Shown here one piece after another: positions 9,288 to 21,187 of a DNA stretch of 64,000 nt. Within the stretch, counting starts at the first letter, position 1. Each line of letters opens with the position of its first letter. Under the pieces are notes generated by a model. The model saw nothing but the letters and a program-made list of their open reading frames with translations. It did not search any database and was not told where the DNA came from. A program made the position numbers and the translations under genes. Origin of the DNA: Micromonospora inositola (GTDB lineage Bacteria; Actinomycetota; Actinomycetes; Mycobacteriales; Micromonosporaceae); the NCBI RefSeq assembly GCF_900090285.1, contig NZ_LT607754.1, forward strand, positions 1,116,001 through 1,180,000, written 5' to 3'.

Positions 9288-9322
9288 CCGGCGCCTCGGG
9301 AGTCCGCTCTCCGAGGCGCCGG
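9288..9322. terminator. Bidirectional hairpin terminator
   Basis: A perfect 12-bp stem, CCGGCGCCTCGG (9288-9299) and its complement (9311-9322), separates the convergent alpha-glucosidase gene and the next minus-strand gene. It can serve both transcripts. Confidence 0.65.
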
Positions 9323-9339
9323 TGTCCATCTGGGGCGGC

Positions 9340-9861
9340 TCAGCCGCCCTTGCTGGTGAGCAGCTTCGCGATCCGGGCGAAGCCGGCCCGCAGCTCGGCC
9401 TCACTCGGCGCGGTGAGCGGCTCCGCCACCGGCTCCTGCTCGGCGGCCAGCTCCAGCTCCTCGTCGATGACGTCCTCGAAGTCGCCGTAGAGGTCGGCCT
9501 GGTCGATCTGGGCGGTCTCGTCCTCGGCGGCGATCTGCGCGGCGGCGATCTCGCCCCGGATCTCCTCCGCCGACAGCGCCGGCAGCAGCGGCTCGACCAC
9601 CGCCATCAGCTGCTCCTCCGCCACCACCGCCTCGGCCAGGGCGAGCGCGTGCGGCCGCTCGTACGGCCCGCAGACCACCGGCTCCCACTCGTCGGCTTCG
9701 CCGAGGGGGCCGAAGGTGATGATCCACGGCTGGCCGAGCATCGGCGAGTCGTCCGGCAGGTCCAGTGTCACGAGAGCGCCCACGCGCTCATCATGGTCGT
9801 TCGCGGCGCGGACGTGGGCGCCATTCACCCCAACTGCTGCTTCTCCCCCTGTCGCCCTCAT
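9340..9861 (-). CDS. Acidic conserved hypothetical protein
   Basis: The 173-residue product is rich in Glu, Ala and Leu, strongly acidic and without membrane segments. A first half (VGALVTLDLPDDSPMLGQPW onward) looks like a small folded domain, and a helical acidic second half runs to the end. I do not recognise a named family. It is the last gene of a minus-strand group with a GntR regulator and a YihY-type membrane protein, 24 bp from the regulator. A later start is possible because the first 25 residues are low in conserved features. Confidence 0.6.
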   Translation of the reverse strand: MRATGGEAAVGVNGAHVRAANDHDERVGALVTLDLPDDSPMLGQPWIITFGPLGEADEWEPVVCGPYERPHALALAEAVVAEEQLMAVVEPLLPALSAEEIRGEIAAAQIAAEDETAQIDQADLYGDFEDVIDEELELAAEQEPVAEPLTAPSEAELRAGFARIAKLLTSKGG

Positions 9862-9885
9862 GACATCCCCTCAGGATCCGCCGGG

Positions 9886-10254
9886 TCAGCGCGGGTGGGT
9901 GGTGTCCAGGGCGGCGCGGACCAGGGCCAGCGCCCGGTCCGGCGGGACGCCGAGCCGCAGCGCCTCGGCGGCGTACCCGGCCGCCGCGAGGTGCAGCCGG
10001 TCGGTCGCGTCGTCGCGCCCCGGCGCCACCACGGTGCCGTGCCGGCCCCGGGTCTCCACCAGCCCGGCGGTCTCCAGCTCCCGGTACGCCCGGGCCACCG
10101 TGTTCACCGCCAGGCCGAGGTCGGTGGCGAGCTGCCGGACGGCGGGCAGCCGGGTGCCGACCGGCAGCCGGCCGTCCCCGATCATCCGGGCGAGCTGCCC
10201 GCGCACCTGCTCGTACGGCGGCACCGCCGAGGTCTGGTCGATCCGGATCCGCAT
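9886..10254 (-). CDS. GntR-family regulator (short YtrA-like type)
   Basis: The 122-residue protein is a winged helix-turn-helix of the GntR family: PPYEQVRGQLARMIGDGRLP, then LPAVRQLATDLGLAVNTVAR as the recognition part. Only a short C-terminal helical tail of about 45 residues follows. This size is typical of the YtrA subgroup, which has no large ligand domain. I start it at ATG 10254, immediately after the stop of the upstream YihY gene (1 nt apart), so it is co-transcribed with it. A start further upstream would run inside that gene. Confidence 0.82.
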   Translation of the reverse strand: MRIRIDQTSAVPPYEQVRGQLARMIGDGRLPVGTRLPAVRQLATDLGLAVNTVARAYRELETAGLVETRGRHGTVVAPGRDDATDRLHLAAAGYAAEALRLGVPPDRALALVRAALDTTHPR

Positions 10255-10255
10255 G

Positions 10256-11194
10256 TCAGCCCGCCCCTCCCGGCGTACCCGGATCGGTCTCCTCGTCGAC
10301 CTCCACGTCCACCTCCGCCGCCGAGGGGCCGTCCGCCAGGTCGACCACCCGGCCGTACCGGCTGGTGGCGGCCAGGGCCGCACCGAAGAGCACCAACTGG
10401 TTGAGCAGGTAGAGGTAGAGCAGCAGCCCGACCGCGGTCGCCACCACCGTGTACGCCGGGTTCCGCTCGGTGCGCACCACGTAGTAGCGCCCGAGGGTGT
10501 TCAGCAGCGTGATGCCGATGGCGACCGCCAGCACGACCGGCCGCAGCCGGCGGCGGCTCATCCGCAGCCGGGGCACCGCCACCAGCAGCGCGGTGGCCAC
10601 CACCGCGTTGATCAGGACGCTGAGCACGGCGCTGACCGTGGTCAGCCCCACCGACCCGGTGCTGCGCAGCAGGAAGCGCAGCAGCGACTCCAGCGTGTCG
10701 ACGGCGGCCACCGACAGGCCGAGCAGCACGAAGACCGCCACCAGCACACCCAGATCGACCAGCCGGCGGACCACCAGGTTGCCGGGCTGCTGGTTGAAGC
10801 CGTACATCAGCCGCTGCGAGGAGCGGATCGCCTCCACCCAACCGATCCCGGTGAAGACCAGAATGACCAGACCGATCACGCCGACCGTGTTGCTGCTCTG
10901 CGCGATCTGCTGCGCGTCGAGGAAGGGCAGGTTCTCCTTCAGGAAGCCCGCCGCCGCCGCGCTGACCTCCTCGTTGTCCTGCAGGATCGCGCCGAAGACC
11001 CAGTACCCGACCAGGGCGAGCGCGAAGACCGCGAAGAAACCGTAGTAGGCGATCGCCGCCGCCAGCCGGCCGCCCAGCACGTCGCCGTAGAGCGTGCCGG
11101 CCCGCCACAGGTGGTCGAAGGCCGCCGAGCGCCGCCGTACCGCGTCCACCCGGCGGCCGAGACTGGCCTCGATCCGGCCGATCACGTTCACCAC
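10256..11194 (-). CDS. YihY/BrkB-family inner membrane protein
   Basis: The 312-residue protein has about six hydrophobic segments, with the family pattern GGRLAAAIAYYGFFAVFALALV near residue 42 and LLYLYLLNQLVLFGAAL near the end. The family is often labelled virulence factor BrkB or ribonuclease BN by historical error. The true role is unknown. The C-terminal tail is acidic and cytoplasmic. The start is GTG 11194. It is followed at 1 nt by the GntR regulator. Confidence 0.85.
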   Translation of the reverse strand: MVNVIGRIEASLGRRVDAVRRRSAAFDHLWRAGTLYGDVLGGRLAAAIAYYGFFAVFALALVGYWVFGAILQDNEEVSAAAAGFLKENLPFLDAQQIAQSSNTVGVIGLVILVFTGIGWVEAIRSSQRLMYGFNQQPGNLVVRRLVDLGVLVAVFVLLGLSVAAVDTLESLLRFLLRSTGSVGLTTVSAVLSVLINAVVATALLVAVPRLRMSRRRLRPVVLAVAIGITLLNTLGRYYVVRTERNPAYTVVATAVGLLLYLYLLNQLVLFGAALAATSRYGRVVDLADGPSAAEVDVEVDEETDPGTPGGAG

Positions 11195-11248
11195 GTCATC
11201 CTCGCCGATCCGTGGGCGGCGCGAGGGCAGCCGGGCCGCGTGGTCAGC

Positions 11249-11818
11249 TCAGCCGCCGAGCCGGAAGTCCCGGCGGGGCTGCCACCGGGTCTGTCCGCTG
11301 TGCGAGAAGAGGGTGAACGCCTCCACCTCGAACAGCGCGGAGAAGTCGGCAAGGTCCTCGTACGCCCGGTCCAGCGCCTCCGGGGCGACGTCCTGCGCCA
11401 CCGTCACGTGCGGGTGGTACGGGAAGCGGGCCTCGCGGTGCAGCTCGGGCGCCGAGCGGATCGCCACGGCGAGCAGCTCGCACTCGCTGATCCCGGCCGC
11501 CACCGCCACGAAGACCACCTGGGTCACCGGCCGGAACGTGCCGGTGCCCCGCAGGTGCAGGGTGAACGGCAGGTGGGCGGTGGCCACCTCGGCCAGGTGC
11601 TTCTCGACCGCCGGCAGCGCCGCCACCGGGATCTCGGTCGGCCCGAGCAGCGTCACGTGGGCCGGGACGGCCTGCGGGTCACCGGCCTCGACCCGGCGGC
11701 GGGTCAGCATCCCGCCCCACGGCTCGGGGATGTCCACCGCGATCCCGATCTGGATGGTGTCGCCGGCGTCCGGCACCCCGTCCCTGCGATCCACGCTCCG
11801 CGCCACCCCTCCGGCCAC
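11249..11818 (-). CDS. 2'-5' RNA ligase / 2H phosphoesterase family protein
   Basis: The 189-residue protein carries the two HxT signatures of the 2H phosphoesterase fold, AHVTLLGPTEI and HPHVTVAQDV, separated by about 80 residues as expected. The fold handles 2',3'-cyclic phosphate or 2'-5' bonds in RNA or nucleotides. The actual substrate in actinomycetes is unknown. The first 20 residues are not conserved-looking, so the start may lie later, for example near TIQIGIAVDIP. Confidence 0.75.
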   Translation of the reverse strand: MAGGVARSVDRRDGVPDAGDTIQIGIAVDIPEPWGGMLTRRRVEAGDPQAVPAHVTLLGPTEIPVAALPAVEKHLAEVATAHLPFTLHLRGTGTFRPVTQVVFVAVAAGISECELLAVAIRSAPELHREARFPYHPHVTVAQDVAPEALDRAYEDLADFSALFEVEAFTLFSHSGQTRWQPRRDFRLGG

Positions 11819-11857
11819 CGACTGCGTCCCCCACCCGTTCCCGTCGCGCCCGGGCCG

Positions 11858-12916
<1,059 letters not shown>

Positions 12917-13936
12917 TCATGACGGGCCGGCGGGTCGACTCTCTGCCGGCACCGCCGGGGTGACCTCGCGCCGTTGCTCGGGCAGCCGCGCCGCGGAGAC
13001 CGCCAGCCGGGACACCCGCCGCCCGTCGAGGGCGAGCACCCGCAGCAGCCAGCCGGGCGGCTCGTCCGCGTCGGGCACGCCGGCCCCGTCCGGCCCCGGG
13101 GTCACCGGCACCTCGTCCCCGGCGACTGGGAGCCGCCCCAGGGCGGCCATCACGAAGCCGCCGACCGTCTCGTACGGCCCGCCGGGCAGCGGGACGCCGG
13201 TGCGCTCGGCGAAGTCGGCGAGGTTCAGCCGCCCGTCGACGACGGCGGGCAGGCCGGCGTGAGCCGGGTCGGGCGGGCTGTCGTGCTCGTCGTGGATCTC
13301 CCCGACCAGCTCCTCGATCAGGTCCTCGCAGGTGACGATGCCGGCGGTGCCGCCGTACTCGTCGACGACGACCGCGAGGTGGTGCCCCTCCCGGCGCATC
13401 TCGGTGAGCGCGGCGAGCACCCGCTTGCTGCCGGGCAGCTGCTTGACCTCGCGGGTCAGCTCGCCGACGGTGATGCGCGGGTCGCGGCCGGGATGGAGCA
13501 GCACGTCCCGCAGGTGGACGAAGCCGACCACGTCGTCGTGGGTGCCGTCGACCACCGGGTACCGGGTGTGCGTCTCGACCCGGACCAGCCGCTCCGCCTC
13601 GGCGATGGTGAGCCGGGCGGAGAGGAACACGACCTCGGTGCGGGGCATCATCACCTCGCGGACCAGGCTCGCCCCCGCCACCAGCACCTCGTCGATGATC
13701 CGACGTTCGTCGGGGTCGAGCAGCGTGTTCGCGGCGACCAGGTCGCGCAGGTCCGCCTCGCTGATCCGTTCCCGGCCGGCGGTCGGGCTGGCCCCGAGCA
13801 GGTCGGTGACGAGACGGGTGGCGCCGTCGGCGGCGCGGACCACGAGCCGGGCGACGGTCCGGGCGACCGGCCCCGGTTCGCGTCGGGGCCGCCCCGGCGG
13901 GCGCCGCCGGGGTCCGGGACCGCCTGCTTCCCGCAT
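12917..13936 (-). CDS. CBS-pair / CorC_HlyC domain protein lacking the DUF21 membrane domain
   Basis: The 339-residue protein matches the cytoplasmic half of the CNNM/hemolysin-C family. A pair of CBS domains follows PRTEVVFLSARLTIAEAERL, with DEYGGTAGIVTCEDLIEELV between them, and a CorC_HlyC domain lies near GRLNLADFAERTGVPLP. The usual N-terminal DUF21 domain of four membrane segments is absent: the N-terminus is a basic, proline-rich stretch with no hydrophobic run. It may act as a soluble regulator of a separate transporter. Proteins of this family influence magnesium, cobalt or sodium export, but that is family knowledge only. Confidence 0.8.
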   Translation of the reverse strand: MREAGGPGPRRRPPGRPRREPGPVARTVARLVVRAADGATRLVTDLLGASPTAGRERISEADLRDLVAANTLLDPDERRIIDEVLVAGASLVREVMMPRTEVVFLSARLTIAEAERLVRVETHTRYPVVDGTHDDVVGFVHLRDVLLHPGRDPRITVGELTREVKQLPGSKRVLAALTEMRREGHHLAVVVDEYGGTAGIVTCEDLIEELVGEIHDEHDSPPDPAHAGLPAVVDGRLNLADFAERTGVPLPGGPYETVGGFVMAALGRLPVAGDEVPVTPGPDGAGVPDADEPPGWLLRVLALDGRRVSRLAVSAARLPEQRREVTPAVPAESRPAGPS

Positions 13937-14109
13937 GACAAGGATGGTAGACAGCGCTGGCTCGGCATCCGCGGCGATGTTCGGATCTGTTCAATCGTGG
14001 CGGATCGTGGTGGAATAGCGGGTGGGCACGCAGAGCGCGGGCACAGCCGACGGCCGTAGGGTGATCACGAACGGCCGCGGCGGGAGCGGCCAGGCAGGAG
14101 GAATCCGAC

Positions 14110-15089
14110 GTGAAACTGCTCGTCACCGGCGCCGCCGGCTACATCGGCAGCGTGGTGACCCGGATGCTGCTCGACAACGGCCACGACGTGACGGTCCTGG
14201 ACGACCTGCGGACCGGCCACCGGGAGGCCCTCGCCCCCGAGGCGACCCACGTCGACCTGCCGATCCACGAGGCCGCCCGGGTGCTCAGCCCGGACGCCGG
14301 CTTCGAGGGCGTGCTGCACTTCGCGGCGCTGATCGCCGCCGGCGAGTCGATGGTCAAGCCCGAGCTGTACTGGCACACCAACACGGTCGGCTCGCTCGCC
14401 CTGATCGACGCGGTCCGGGCCGCGCGGGTACCCCGGCTGGTCTTCTCCTCCACCGCCGCCGTCTACGGCAACCCCACCGAGCTGCCCATCCCGGAGACCG
14501 CCGTCAAGGCCCCCACCAACACCTACGGGGCGACCAAGCTGGCGGTCGACATGGCGCTCACCTCCGAGGCGATCGCCCACGACCTGGCCGCCGTCTCGCT
14601 GCGCTACTTCAACGTGGCCGGGGCGTACCTGCACGGCGGCCGGGCGATCGGCGAGCGGCACGACCCGGAGACCCACCTGATCCCGATCGCGCTGGACGTC
14701 GCCGCCGGCCGGCGGGAGAAGCTCCAGCTCTTCGGCGACGACTACCCGACCGTCGACGGCACCTGCGTGCGCGACTACATCCACGTCGAGGACCTCGCCC
14801 GCGCCCACCTGCTGGCGCTGGCCGCCGCGACGCCCGGCCGGCACCGGATCTACAACCTGGGCAACGGCAACGGCTTCACCAACCGGCAGGTGGTCGAGGT
14901 CGTCCGCGAGGTCACCGGGCACCCGCTGCCGGTCGAGGTGGCGCCGCGCCGCGAGGGCGACCCCGCCGAGCTGGTCGCCTCCTCCGCGCTGGCCCGCGAG
15001 GAGCTGGGCTGGGTGCCGGCGAAGCCCACCCTGCACGACATGGTCGGCGACGCCTGGGCCTTCTACCGCGCGCACATCCTGGAGCAGCG

Positions 15090-15093
<4 letters not shown>
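14110..15093 (+). CDS. galE: UDP-glucose 4-epimerase
   Basis: The 327-residue extended short-chain dehydrogenase interconverts UDP-glucose and UDP-galactose. It has the NAD motif GAAGYIG at the N-terminus and catalytic Ser/Thr at FSSTAAVYG (around 114-115). YGATK supplies Y139 and K143, and YNLGNGNGF occurs near the C-terminus. The GTG start at 14110 has AGGAGGA about 6 nt upstream. It overlaps galK by GTGA, forming a Leloir pathway pair. No galT is visible in the window. Confidence 0.92.
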
Positions 15094-16268
<1,175 letters not shown>

Positions 16269-16336
16269 CCCGGCGCCGAAGATCGTCGCGAGTTGCGGCA
16301 TGGACCGGTGATTCTGCGCCTACGGCGACGGGCGGG

Positions 16337-17638
16337 TCAGCCGGCCTCGACGATCATCCCGGCGCCGACCGTACGGTTCGTGGTCTCGTCGATGATGACG
16401 AAGCCGCCGGTGGTGCGGTTACGGCGGTACTCGTCCGCCAGCAGCGGCACCGTCGTCCGCAGCCGGACCCGGCCGATCTCGTTCAGCTTCAGCTCGGCCG
16501 CCGACTCGTCCCGGTGCAGCGAGTTGATGTCCAGCCGGTAGTGCAGTCCCCGGACGATCGCCCGCGCCGAACGGGTGGTGTGCTTGATCGCGTACTTGCC
16601 GCCGACGTGGAGCGGGCGGCTCTCGTCCATCCAGCAGACCATCGCGTCGATGTCCTGGGCGACGGTCGGGGCGTTGTGCGGCCGGCAGATCATGTCGCCG
16701 CGGGAGATGTCGATCTCGTCGGTCAGCCGGACGGTCACCGACATCGGCGGGAACGCCTCGTCCACCGGTCCGTCGGCCGTCTCCACCGAGGCGATCCGGC
16801 TGGTGAAGCCGGACGGCAGCACCATCACCTCGTCACCCGGCTTCAGCACGCCGGAGGCCACCTGACCGGCGTAGCCGCGGTAGTCGGTGACGGTGGTGGA
16901 CTGCGGCCGGATCACGTACTGCACCGGGAACCGCACGTCGACCAGGTTGCGGTCGCTGGCGATGTGCACCCGCTCCAGGTGGTGCAGCAGCGACGGCCCG
17001 TCGTACCAGGGCATGTTCTCCGAGCGGCTGACGATGTTGTCCCCGCGCAGCGCGGAGATCGGCACCACGGTCAGGTCCGGCACGTCGAGCTTCGCGGCGA
17101 ACGCGGTGAACTCGTCGGAGATCCGCTCGAACACCTCCTGCGACCAGTCCACCAGGTCCATCTTGTTGACGCAGAGGACCAGGTGCGGCACCCGCAGCAG
17201 CGAGCAGAGGAACGCGTGCCGGCGGGACTGCTCCACCAGGCCCTTGCGGGCGTCCACCAGGATCAGCGCCAGGTCGGCGGTGGAGGCGCCGGTGACCATG
17301 TTCCGGGTGTACTGGATGTGCCCCGGGGTGTCGGCGATGATGAACTTCCGCCGCGGGGTGGCGAAGTAGCGGTACGCCACGTCGATGGTGATGCCCTGCT
17401 CCCGCTCGGCCCGCAGGCCGTCGGTGAGCAGCGCCAGGTTGGTGTACTCGTCGCCCCGGGCCGCGCTGACCGCCTCGACCGCGGCGAGCTGGTCGGTGAA
17501 GAGCGACTTCGTGTCGTACAGCAGCCGGCCGATCAGGGTCGACTTGCCGTCGTCCACGCTGCCGGCGGTGGCGAAGCGGAGCAGGTCCATCGGCCGGGCG
17601 GCCGCCTCGGCGGCCGGGGCCACGGTCTCGGTGCTCAT
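16337..17638 (-). CDS. cysN: Sulfate adenylyltransferase subunit 1 (GTPase)
   Basis: The 433-residue GTPase subunit drives APS formation by CysD. It carries the P-loop GSVDDGKSTLIGRLL, the DTPGH motif and NKMD, followed by EF-Tu-like beta-barrel domains. It ends without an APS kinase (CysC) domain, unlike the CysNC fusions of some actinobacteria, so PAPS formation would need a separate CysC or an APS reductase route. The start ATG overlaps the cysD stop by one base (TGATG). It converges with galK across a gap of only 68 bp. Confidence 0.93.
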   Translation of the reverse strand: MSTETVAPAAEAAARPMDLLRFATAGSVDDGKSTLIGRLLYDTKSLFTDQLAAVEAVSAARGDEYTNLALLTDGLRAEREQGITIDVAYRYFATPRRKFIIADTPGHIQYTRNMVTGASTADLALILVDARKGLVEQSRRHAFLCSLLRVPHLVLCVNKMDLVDWSQEVFERISDEFTAFAAKLDVPDLTVVPISALRGDNIVSRSENMPWYDGPSLLHHLERVHIASDRNLVDVRFPVQYVIRPQSTTVTDYRGYAGQVASGVLKPGDEVMVLPSGFTSRIASVETADGPVDEAFPPMSVTVRLTDEIDISRGDMICRPHNAPTVAQDIDAMVCWMDESRPLHVGGKYAIKHTTRSARAIVRGLHYRLDINSLHRDESAAELKLNEIGRVRLRTTVPLLADEYRRNRTTGGFVIIDETTNRTVGAGMIVEAG

Positions 17639-18552
17639 CAGAAGTAGCCCTCCCGCTTGCGGTCCTCCATGGCGGCCTCACTGACCCGGTCGTCGCCGCG
17701 GGTCGCGCCGCGCTCGGTGATCCGGGTGGCGGCCACCTCCTCGATGACCTTCTCCACCGTGTCGGCGTCCGATCGGACGGCCGCCGTGCAGGAGGCGTCG
17801 CCCACGGTGCGGTAGCGCACCTGGGTCTTGAACCGCTCCTCCCCCGACCGGGGGTGGAAGAACTCGTTGACCGCGTACAGCATGCCGTCCCGATCGACCA
17901 CCTCGCGCTCGTGCGCGTAGTAGATCGGCGGGAGCGGGATGCGCTCGCGGGCGATGTAGTGCCAGACGTCCAGCTCGGTCCAGTTCGACAGCGGGAAGAC
18001 CCGGATCGACTCGCCCGGGTGGTGCCGGCCGTTGTAGAGCGACCACAGCTCGGGACGCTGGTTCTTCGGGTCCCACTGGCCGAACTCGTCGCGGAAGCTG
18101 AACACCCGCTCCTTGGCCCGGGCCTTCTCCTCGTCGCGACGGGCGCCGCCGAAGAGCGCGTCGAAGCGGTGCTTCTCCACCGCGTCCAGCAGTACCGGGG
18201 TCTGGATCCGGTTGCGCATCCCGTCGCCGGACTCGCGGACCATGCCGCTGCCCAGGGCCTCCGGCACGCTTGCCACGACCAGGTGCAGGCCCAGTTCGGC
18301 GACCCGCTGGTCGCGGTACTCCAGGACCTCGGGGAAGTTGTGCCCGGTGTCCACGTGCATGACCGGGAAAGGGATGTTGGCCGGGGCGAACGCCTTCTGG
18401 GCCAACCGGAGCATGACGATCGAGTCCTTGCCGCCGGAGAAGAGCAGCACCGGGCGCTCCATCTCCGCGACCACCTCGCGCATCACGAAGATGCTCTCCG
18501 CCTCGAGCGCGTCGAGGTGGGAGACCTGGTAGAAGCGGGCGCGGGCGGTCAT
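17638..18552 (-). CDS. cysD: Sulfate adenylyltransferase subunit 2
   Basis: The 304-residue PP-loop enzyme makes adenosine 5'-phosphosulfate from sulfate and ATP together with CysN. The ATP-binding SGGKDS motif occurs in LLFSGGKDSIVMLRLAQ near residue 38, and HVDTGHNFPEVLEYRD follows. It is the first gene of the cysDN pair. Only about 80 bp separate it from the CysQ-like phosphatase gene upstream, so the three may be co-transcribed. Confidence 0.94.
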   Translation of the reverse strand: MTARARFYQVSHLDALEAESIFVMREVVAEMERPVLLFSGGKDSIVMLRLAQKAFAPANIPFPVMHVDTGHNFPEVLEYRDQRVAELGLHLVVASVPEALGSGMVRESGDGMRNRIQTPVLLDAVEKHRFDALFGGARRDEEKARAKERVFSFRDEFGQWDPKNQRPELWSLYNGRHHPGESIRVFPLSNWTELDVWHYIARERIPLPPIYYAHEREVVDRDGMLYAVNEFFHPRSGEERFKTQVRYRTVGDASCTAAVRSDADTVEKVIEEVAATRITERGATRGDDRVSEAAMEDRKREGYF

Positions 18553-18631
18553 GACACGGTCTCGATGGACGCGGATCCGCTCATGGATTCCAGACCTTTC
18601 CGGTCGGATACATCAAGAACAAGCGCTCAGG

Positions 18632-19465
18632 CTACCCGGAATGCCGCTGCAGCGCTGCAAGCAACCGACTGGCGAGATCCTTGCGGCAGACCAGCAGGTC
18701 GGGCAGCCGCGGGTCGGCCTCGTTGTATTTCAGCGCAGAACCATCGATCCGGGAAGCATGCAGTCCGGTGGCCGTCGCCACAGCGACCGGAGCGGCCGAA
18801 TCCCACTCGTACTGACCGCCGGCGTGGATGTACGCGTCGACCTCACCGGTGACCACAGCGGCGATCTTGGCGCCCGCCGAGCCCATCGGCACCAGATGCG
18901 CGCCGACATCCGCTGCCAGATCGGTCAGGAAGACCGGCGGCCGGCTTCGGCTGGCCGCCAACCGGATGGTCCGGGCACCGCCCGAGGTCGCCGCCTCCAA
19001 CGTCATCGGCGGGTACGCCGGCGGGTAGTCCGTGCCCAGCACCCGGTGCTGCGCCGGCAGGCCCACCGCGCCCGCGACCAGGCCGTGCGGGGTCGGCGCG
19101 TGGCGCGCCCAGAGCGCCACGTGCACCGCCCAGTCCGAGCGCCCCTCCTCGGCGAACTCCCGAGTGCCGTCCAACGGGTCGATGATCCAGACCCGGTCGG
19201 CGTTCAGCCGGGACACCGCGTCGGTGTTCACCTCGGCCGCCCAGGCCAGCCGGGAGCCCTCGTCCTCCTCGGAGAGCACCGCGTCGGCCGGGCGCCACTT
19301 CGCCAACTCGGTACGGATCAGGTCGTGCGAGACCTTGTCCCCGGCCGACTTCAACGCCCCCGCGTCCGCGAAGCCCAGCTCCGCGCGCAGGTTGACCAGC
19401 GCCTGCCCGGCCCGCGCCGCCAGCCACCGGGCGAACGCGCCGTCGATCATCGGAGGACTGCCCAT
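18632..19465 (-). CDS. cysQ: 3'(2'),5'-bisphosphate nucleotidase, CysQ-like (inositol monophosphatase family)
   Basis: The 277-residue metal-dependent phosphatase has the family motifs LSEEDEGS (metal binding), WIIDPLDGTREF and, near the C-terminus, GGQYEWDSAAP. Beside cysDN it most likely removes PAP or PAPS, the product and intermediate of sulfate assimilation. Inositol monophosphatase activity is an alternative for this fold. I chose ATG 19465 because GGGAG lies 7 nt upstream. Later (19450) and earlier (19513) starts are possible. Confidence 0.82.
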   Translation of the reverse strand: MGSPPMIDGAFARWLAARAGQALVNLRAELGFADAGALKSAGDKVSHDLIRTELAKWRPADAVLSEEDEGSRLAWAAEVNTDAVSRLNADRVWIIDPLDGTREFAEEGRSDWAVHVALWARHAPTPHGLVAGAVGLPAQHRVLGTDYPPAYPPMTLEAATSGGARTIRLAASRSRPPVFLTDLAADVGAHLVPMGSAGAKIAAVVTGEVDAYIHAGGQYEWDSAAPVAVATATGLHASRIDGSALKYNEADPRLPDLLVCRKDLASRLLAALQRHSG

Positions 19466-19570
19466 GTACCGCTCCCGTCGCCCCGCCGCGACCCGCGTCG
19501 TCGGCTCCGCCACGCCAGAAGGCGGAGACTACCGGCCCGGACCGCCCGGACCGGGTACGCCCCGCCCGGG

Positions 19571-20161
19571 TCAGCCGCCGTGGTAGAGGTTCTGCGTCGG
19601 CTCCACGCCGCGGGTGACCACCGACTCCACCACGTCCGCCGCCCGGTCGACCAGGAACTCCAACTCCTTGCGCTCCACCGGGGAGAAGTCCGACAACACG
19701 TAGTCGGCCGGGTCCTGCCGCCCCGGCGGCCGGCCGATGCCGAACCGCACCCGGACGTACTCCTTCGTGCCGAGCGACTTCGACATCGACCGCAGGCCGT
19801 TGTGCCCGCCCTCGCCGCCACCGCACTTCACCCGCAGCTGCCCGTACGGGATGTCCAGCTCGTCGTGCACCGCGATCACCCGGCCCGGCGGAATCTTGTG
19901 GAACTGGGCCAGCGCGGCGACCGGGCCACCGGCGAGGTTCATGTACGTCAGCGGCTTCATCAGCACCAGCTTCGGCCCGCCGAAGCCGAGCCGCCCCTCG
20001 GCGACCTCCGCCACCGCGCGCTTGTGCCGGCCGAACTTCCCGCCCACCCGGCCGGCCAGCAGCTCGGCCACCATGAAACCGACGTTGTGCCGGTTACCCG
20101 CGTACTCCCGACCGGGGTTGCCCAGGCCGACCACCAGCCACGGCCCCGCCTCGTCCGTCAC
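19571..20161 (-). CDS. pth: Peptidyl-tRNA hydrolase
   Basis: The 196-residue enzyme frees tRNA from prematurely released peptidyl-tRNA. It shows [20 protein letters not shown] with the catalytic His20-region, then [10 protein letters not shown] and the [14 protein letters not shown] strand with the conserved Asp. The GTG start at 20161 gives the standard short N-terminus. It lies in the conserved order glmU-prs-rplY-pth, separated from rplY by a hairpin terminator. Confidence 0.93.
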   Translation of the reverse strand: MTDEAGPWLVVGLGNPGREYAGNRHNVGFMVAELLAGRVGGKFGRHKRAVAEVAEGRLGFGGPKLVLMKPLTYMNLAGGPVAALAQFHKIPPGRVIAVHDELDIPYGQLRVKCGGGEGGHNGLRSMSKSLGTKEYVRVRFGIGRPPGRQDPADYVLSDFSPVERKELEFLVDRAADVVESVVTRGVEPTQNLYHGG

Positions 20162-20210
20162 GCCACGCCCCTCCCGCGCCGCCGCCACCCGACGGCCGTC
20201 CCGATACGCC

Positions 20211-20243
20211 GACAGGCGCCCCCGAACCCCGGGAGCGCCTGTC
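20211..20243 (-). terminator. Hairpin between rplY and pth
   Basis: The stem GACAGGCGC (20211-20219) pairs with GCGCCTGTC (20235-20243). The loop can pair further through CCC/GGG. It is placed to end the rplY transcript ahead of pth. Confidence 0.55.
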
Positions 20244-20261
20244 GCACAGCTTGCGGACCGA

Positions 20262-20969
20262 TCAGGCCTCGGTCTTGGCCTCGGCGCTCTCCTCGCCACC
20301 GGCGGTGGCCGGCTCGCCGGCCTCGGCGCCCTCGGCGCCCTCGGCGGTCTCCTCGCCGACCCCGGCCTCGGCCTCCTGGTCGGCGACCTCGACCTCGGGG
20401 AGGGTGGCCTCGAGCTGCTCGGCGGTCGGCGCGGCGGTCACCGAGGCGACCGGCAGCTCCGGGTCGACGGCCAGCTCGACACCGGCGGGCAGCTCCACGT
20501 CCCCGGCGGTGACCTGCGTGCCGGCCTCGGCGCCCTCGATCGAGGCCTCCAGGTGGTCCGGCACCTTGGTGGCGTCGGCGGTCACCGAGAGGGTGTCGTG
20601 GTCGTGCACGATCAGGGTGTCCTTCGCGGCCTCACCGGTCAGCCGGACCGGGACCTCGACGGTGACCTTCTCGCCGCGGCGGACCAGCAGCAGGTCGACG
20701 TGCTCGAAGGTGTCCTTGATCGGGTCACGCTGGATCGCCTTCGGCAGCGCCAGCACCTGGGTGCCGTCGCTCACCTCGATCGCGAAGAGCTGGTTGGCGC
20801 CGCCCTTGCGGATCGCGGCGGCGAACTCACGCGCCGGGAGCGCGATGTGCTTGGGCTTCTCGCCGTGGCCGTACAGCACGGCGGGCACCTTGCCGGCCCG
20901 GCGGGTACGACGGGCACCACCCTTGCCGAACTCGGTACGGGGCTCGGCGCTGATCTTTACCTCGGACAC
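20262..20969 (-). CDS. rplY: 50S ribosomal protein L25 / general stress protein Ctc
   Basis: The 235-residue protein is the long (CTC) form of bL25, which binds 5S rRNA. The N-terminal L25 domain ([20 protein letters not shown], about residues 1-95) is followed by the TL5/CTC C-terminal beta domain. A very acidic Glu/Ala-rich tail of about 50 residues ends it. The GTG start at 20969 has GGAGT upstream. Its neighbours prs and pth form the order common to actinobacteria. Confidence 0.93.
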   Translation of the reverse strand: MSEVKISAEPRTEFGKGGARRTRRAGKVPAVLYGHGEKPKHIALPAREFAAAIRKGGANQLFAIEVSDGTQVLALPKAIQRDPIKDTFEHVDLLLVRRGEKVTVEVPVRLTGEAAKDTLIVHDHDTLSVTADATKVPDHLEASIEGAEAGTQVTAGDVELPAGVELAVDPELPVASVTAAPTAEQLEATLPEVEVADQEAEAGVGEETAEGAEGAEAGEPATAGGEESAEAKTEA

Positions 20970-21187
20970 GGGAAAACTCCTGATGCTTCGCTGCGGCGGC
21001 TTGTCGTCTGGCGGTGCTGGGCGAGGGGCTCGCTGGGGCTCATGCGTCATGAACGACTGCCCGGAGCACCGCGTCGATGACGGCGCCTCCGTGCGGTGCT
21101 TTTCAGCGACCCGCCGGGCACCCTCGCCGTGGCAACCGCACCAGTCTACCCGAGCGGATTCCGAGCTTTCCGGCAGTCCCCACATCA

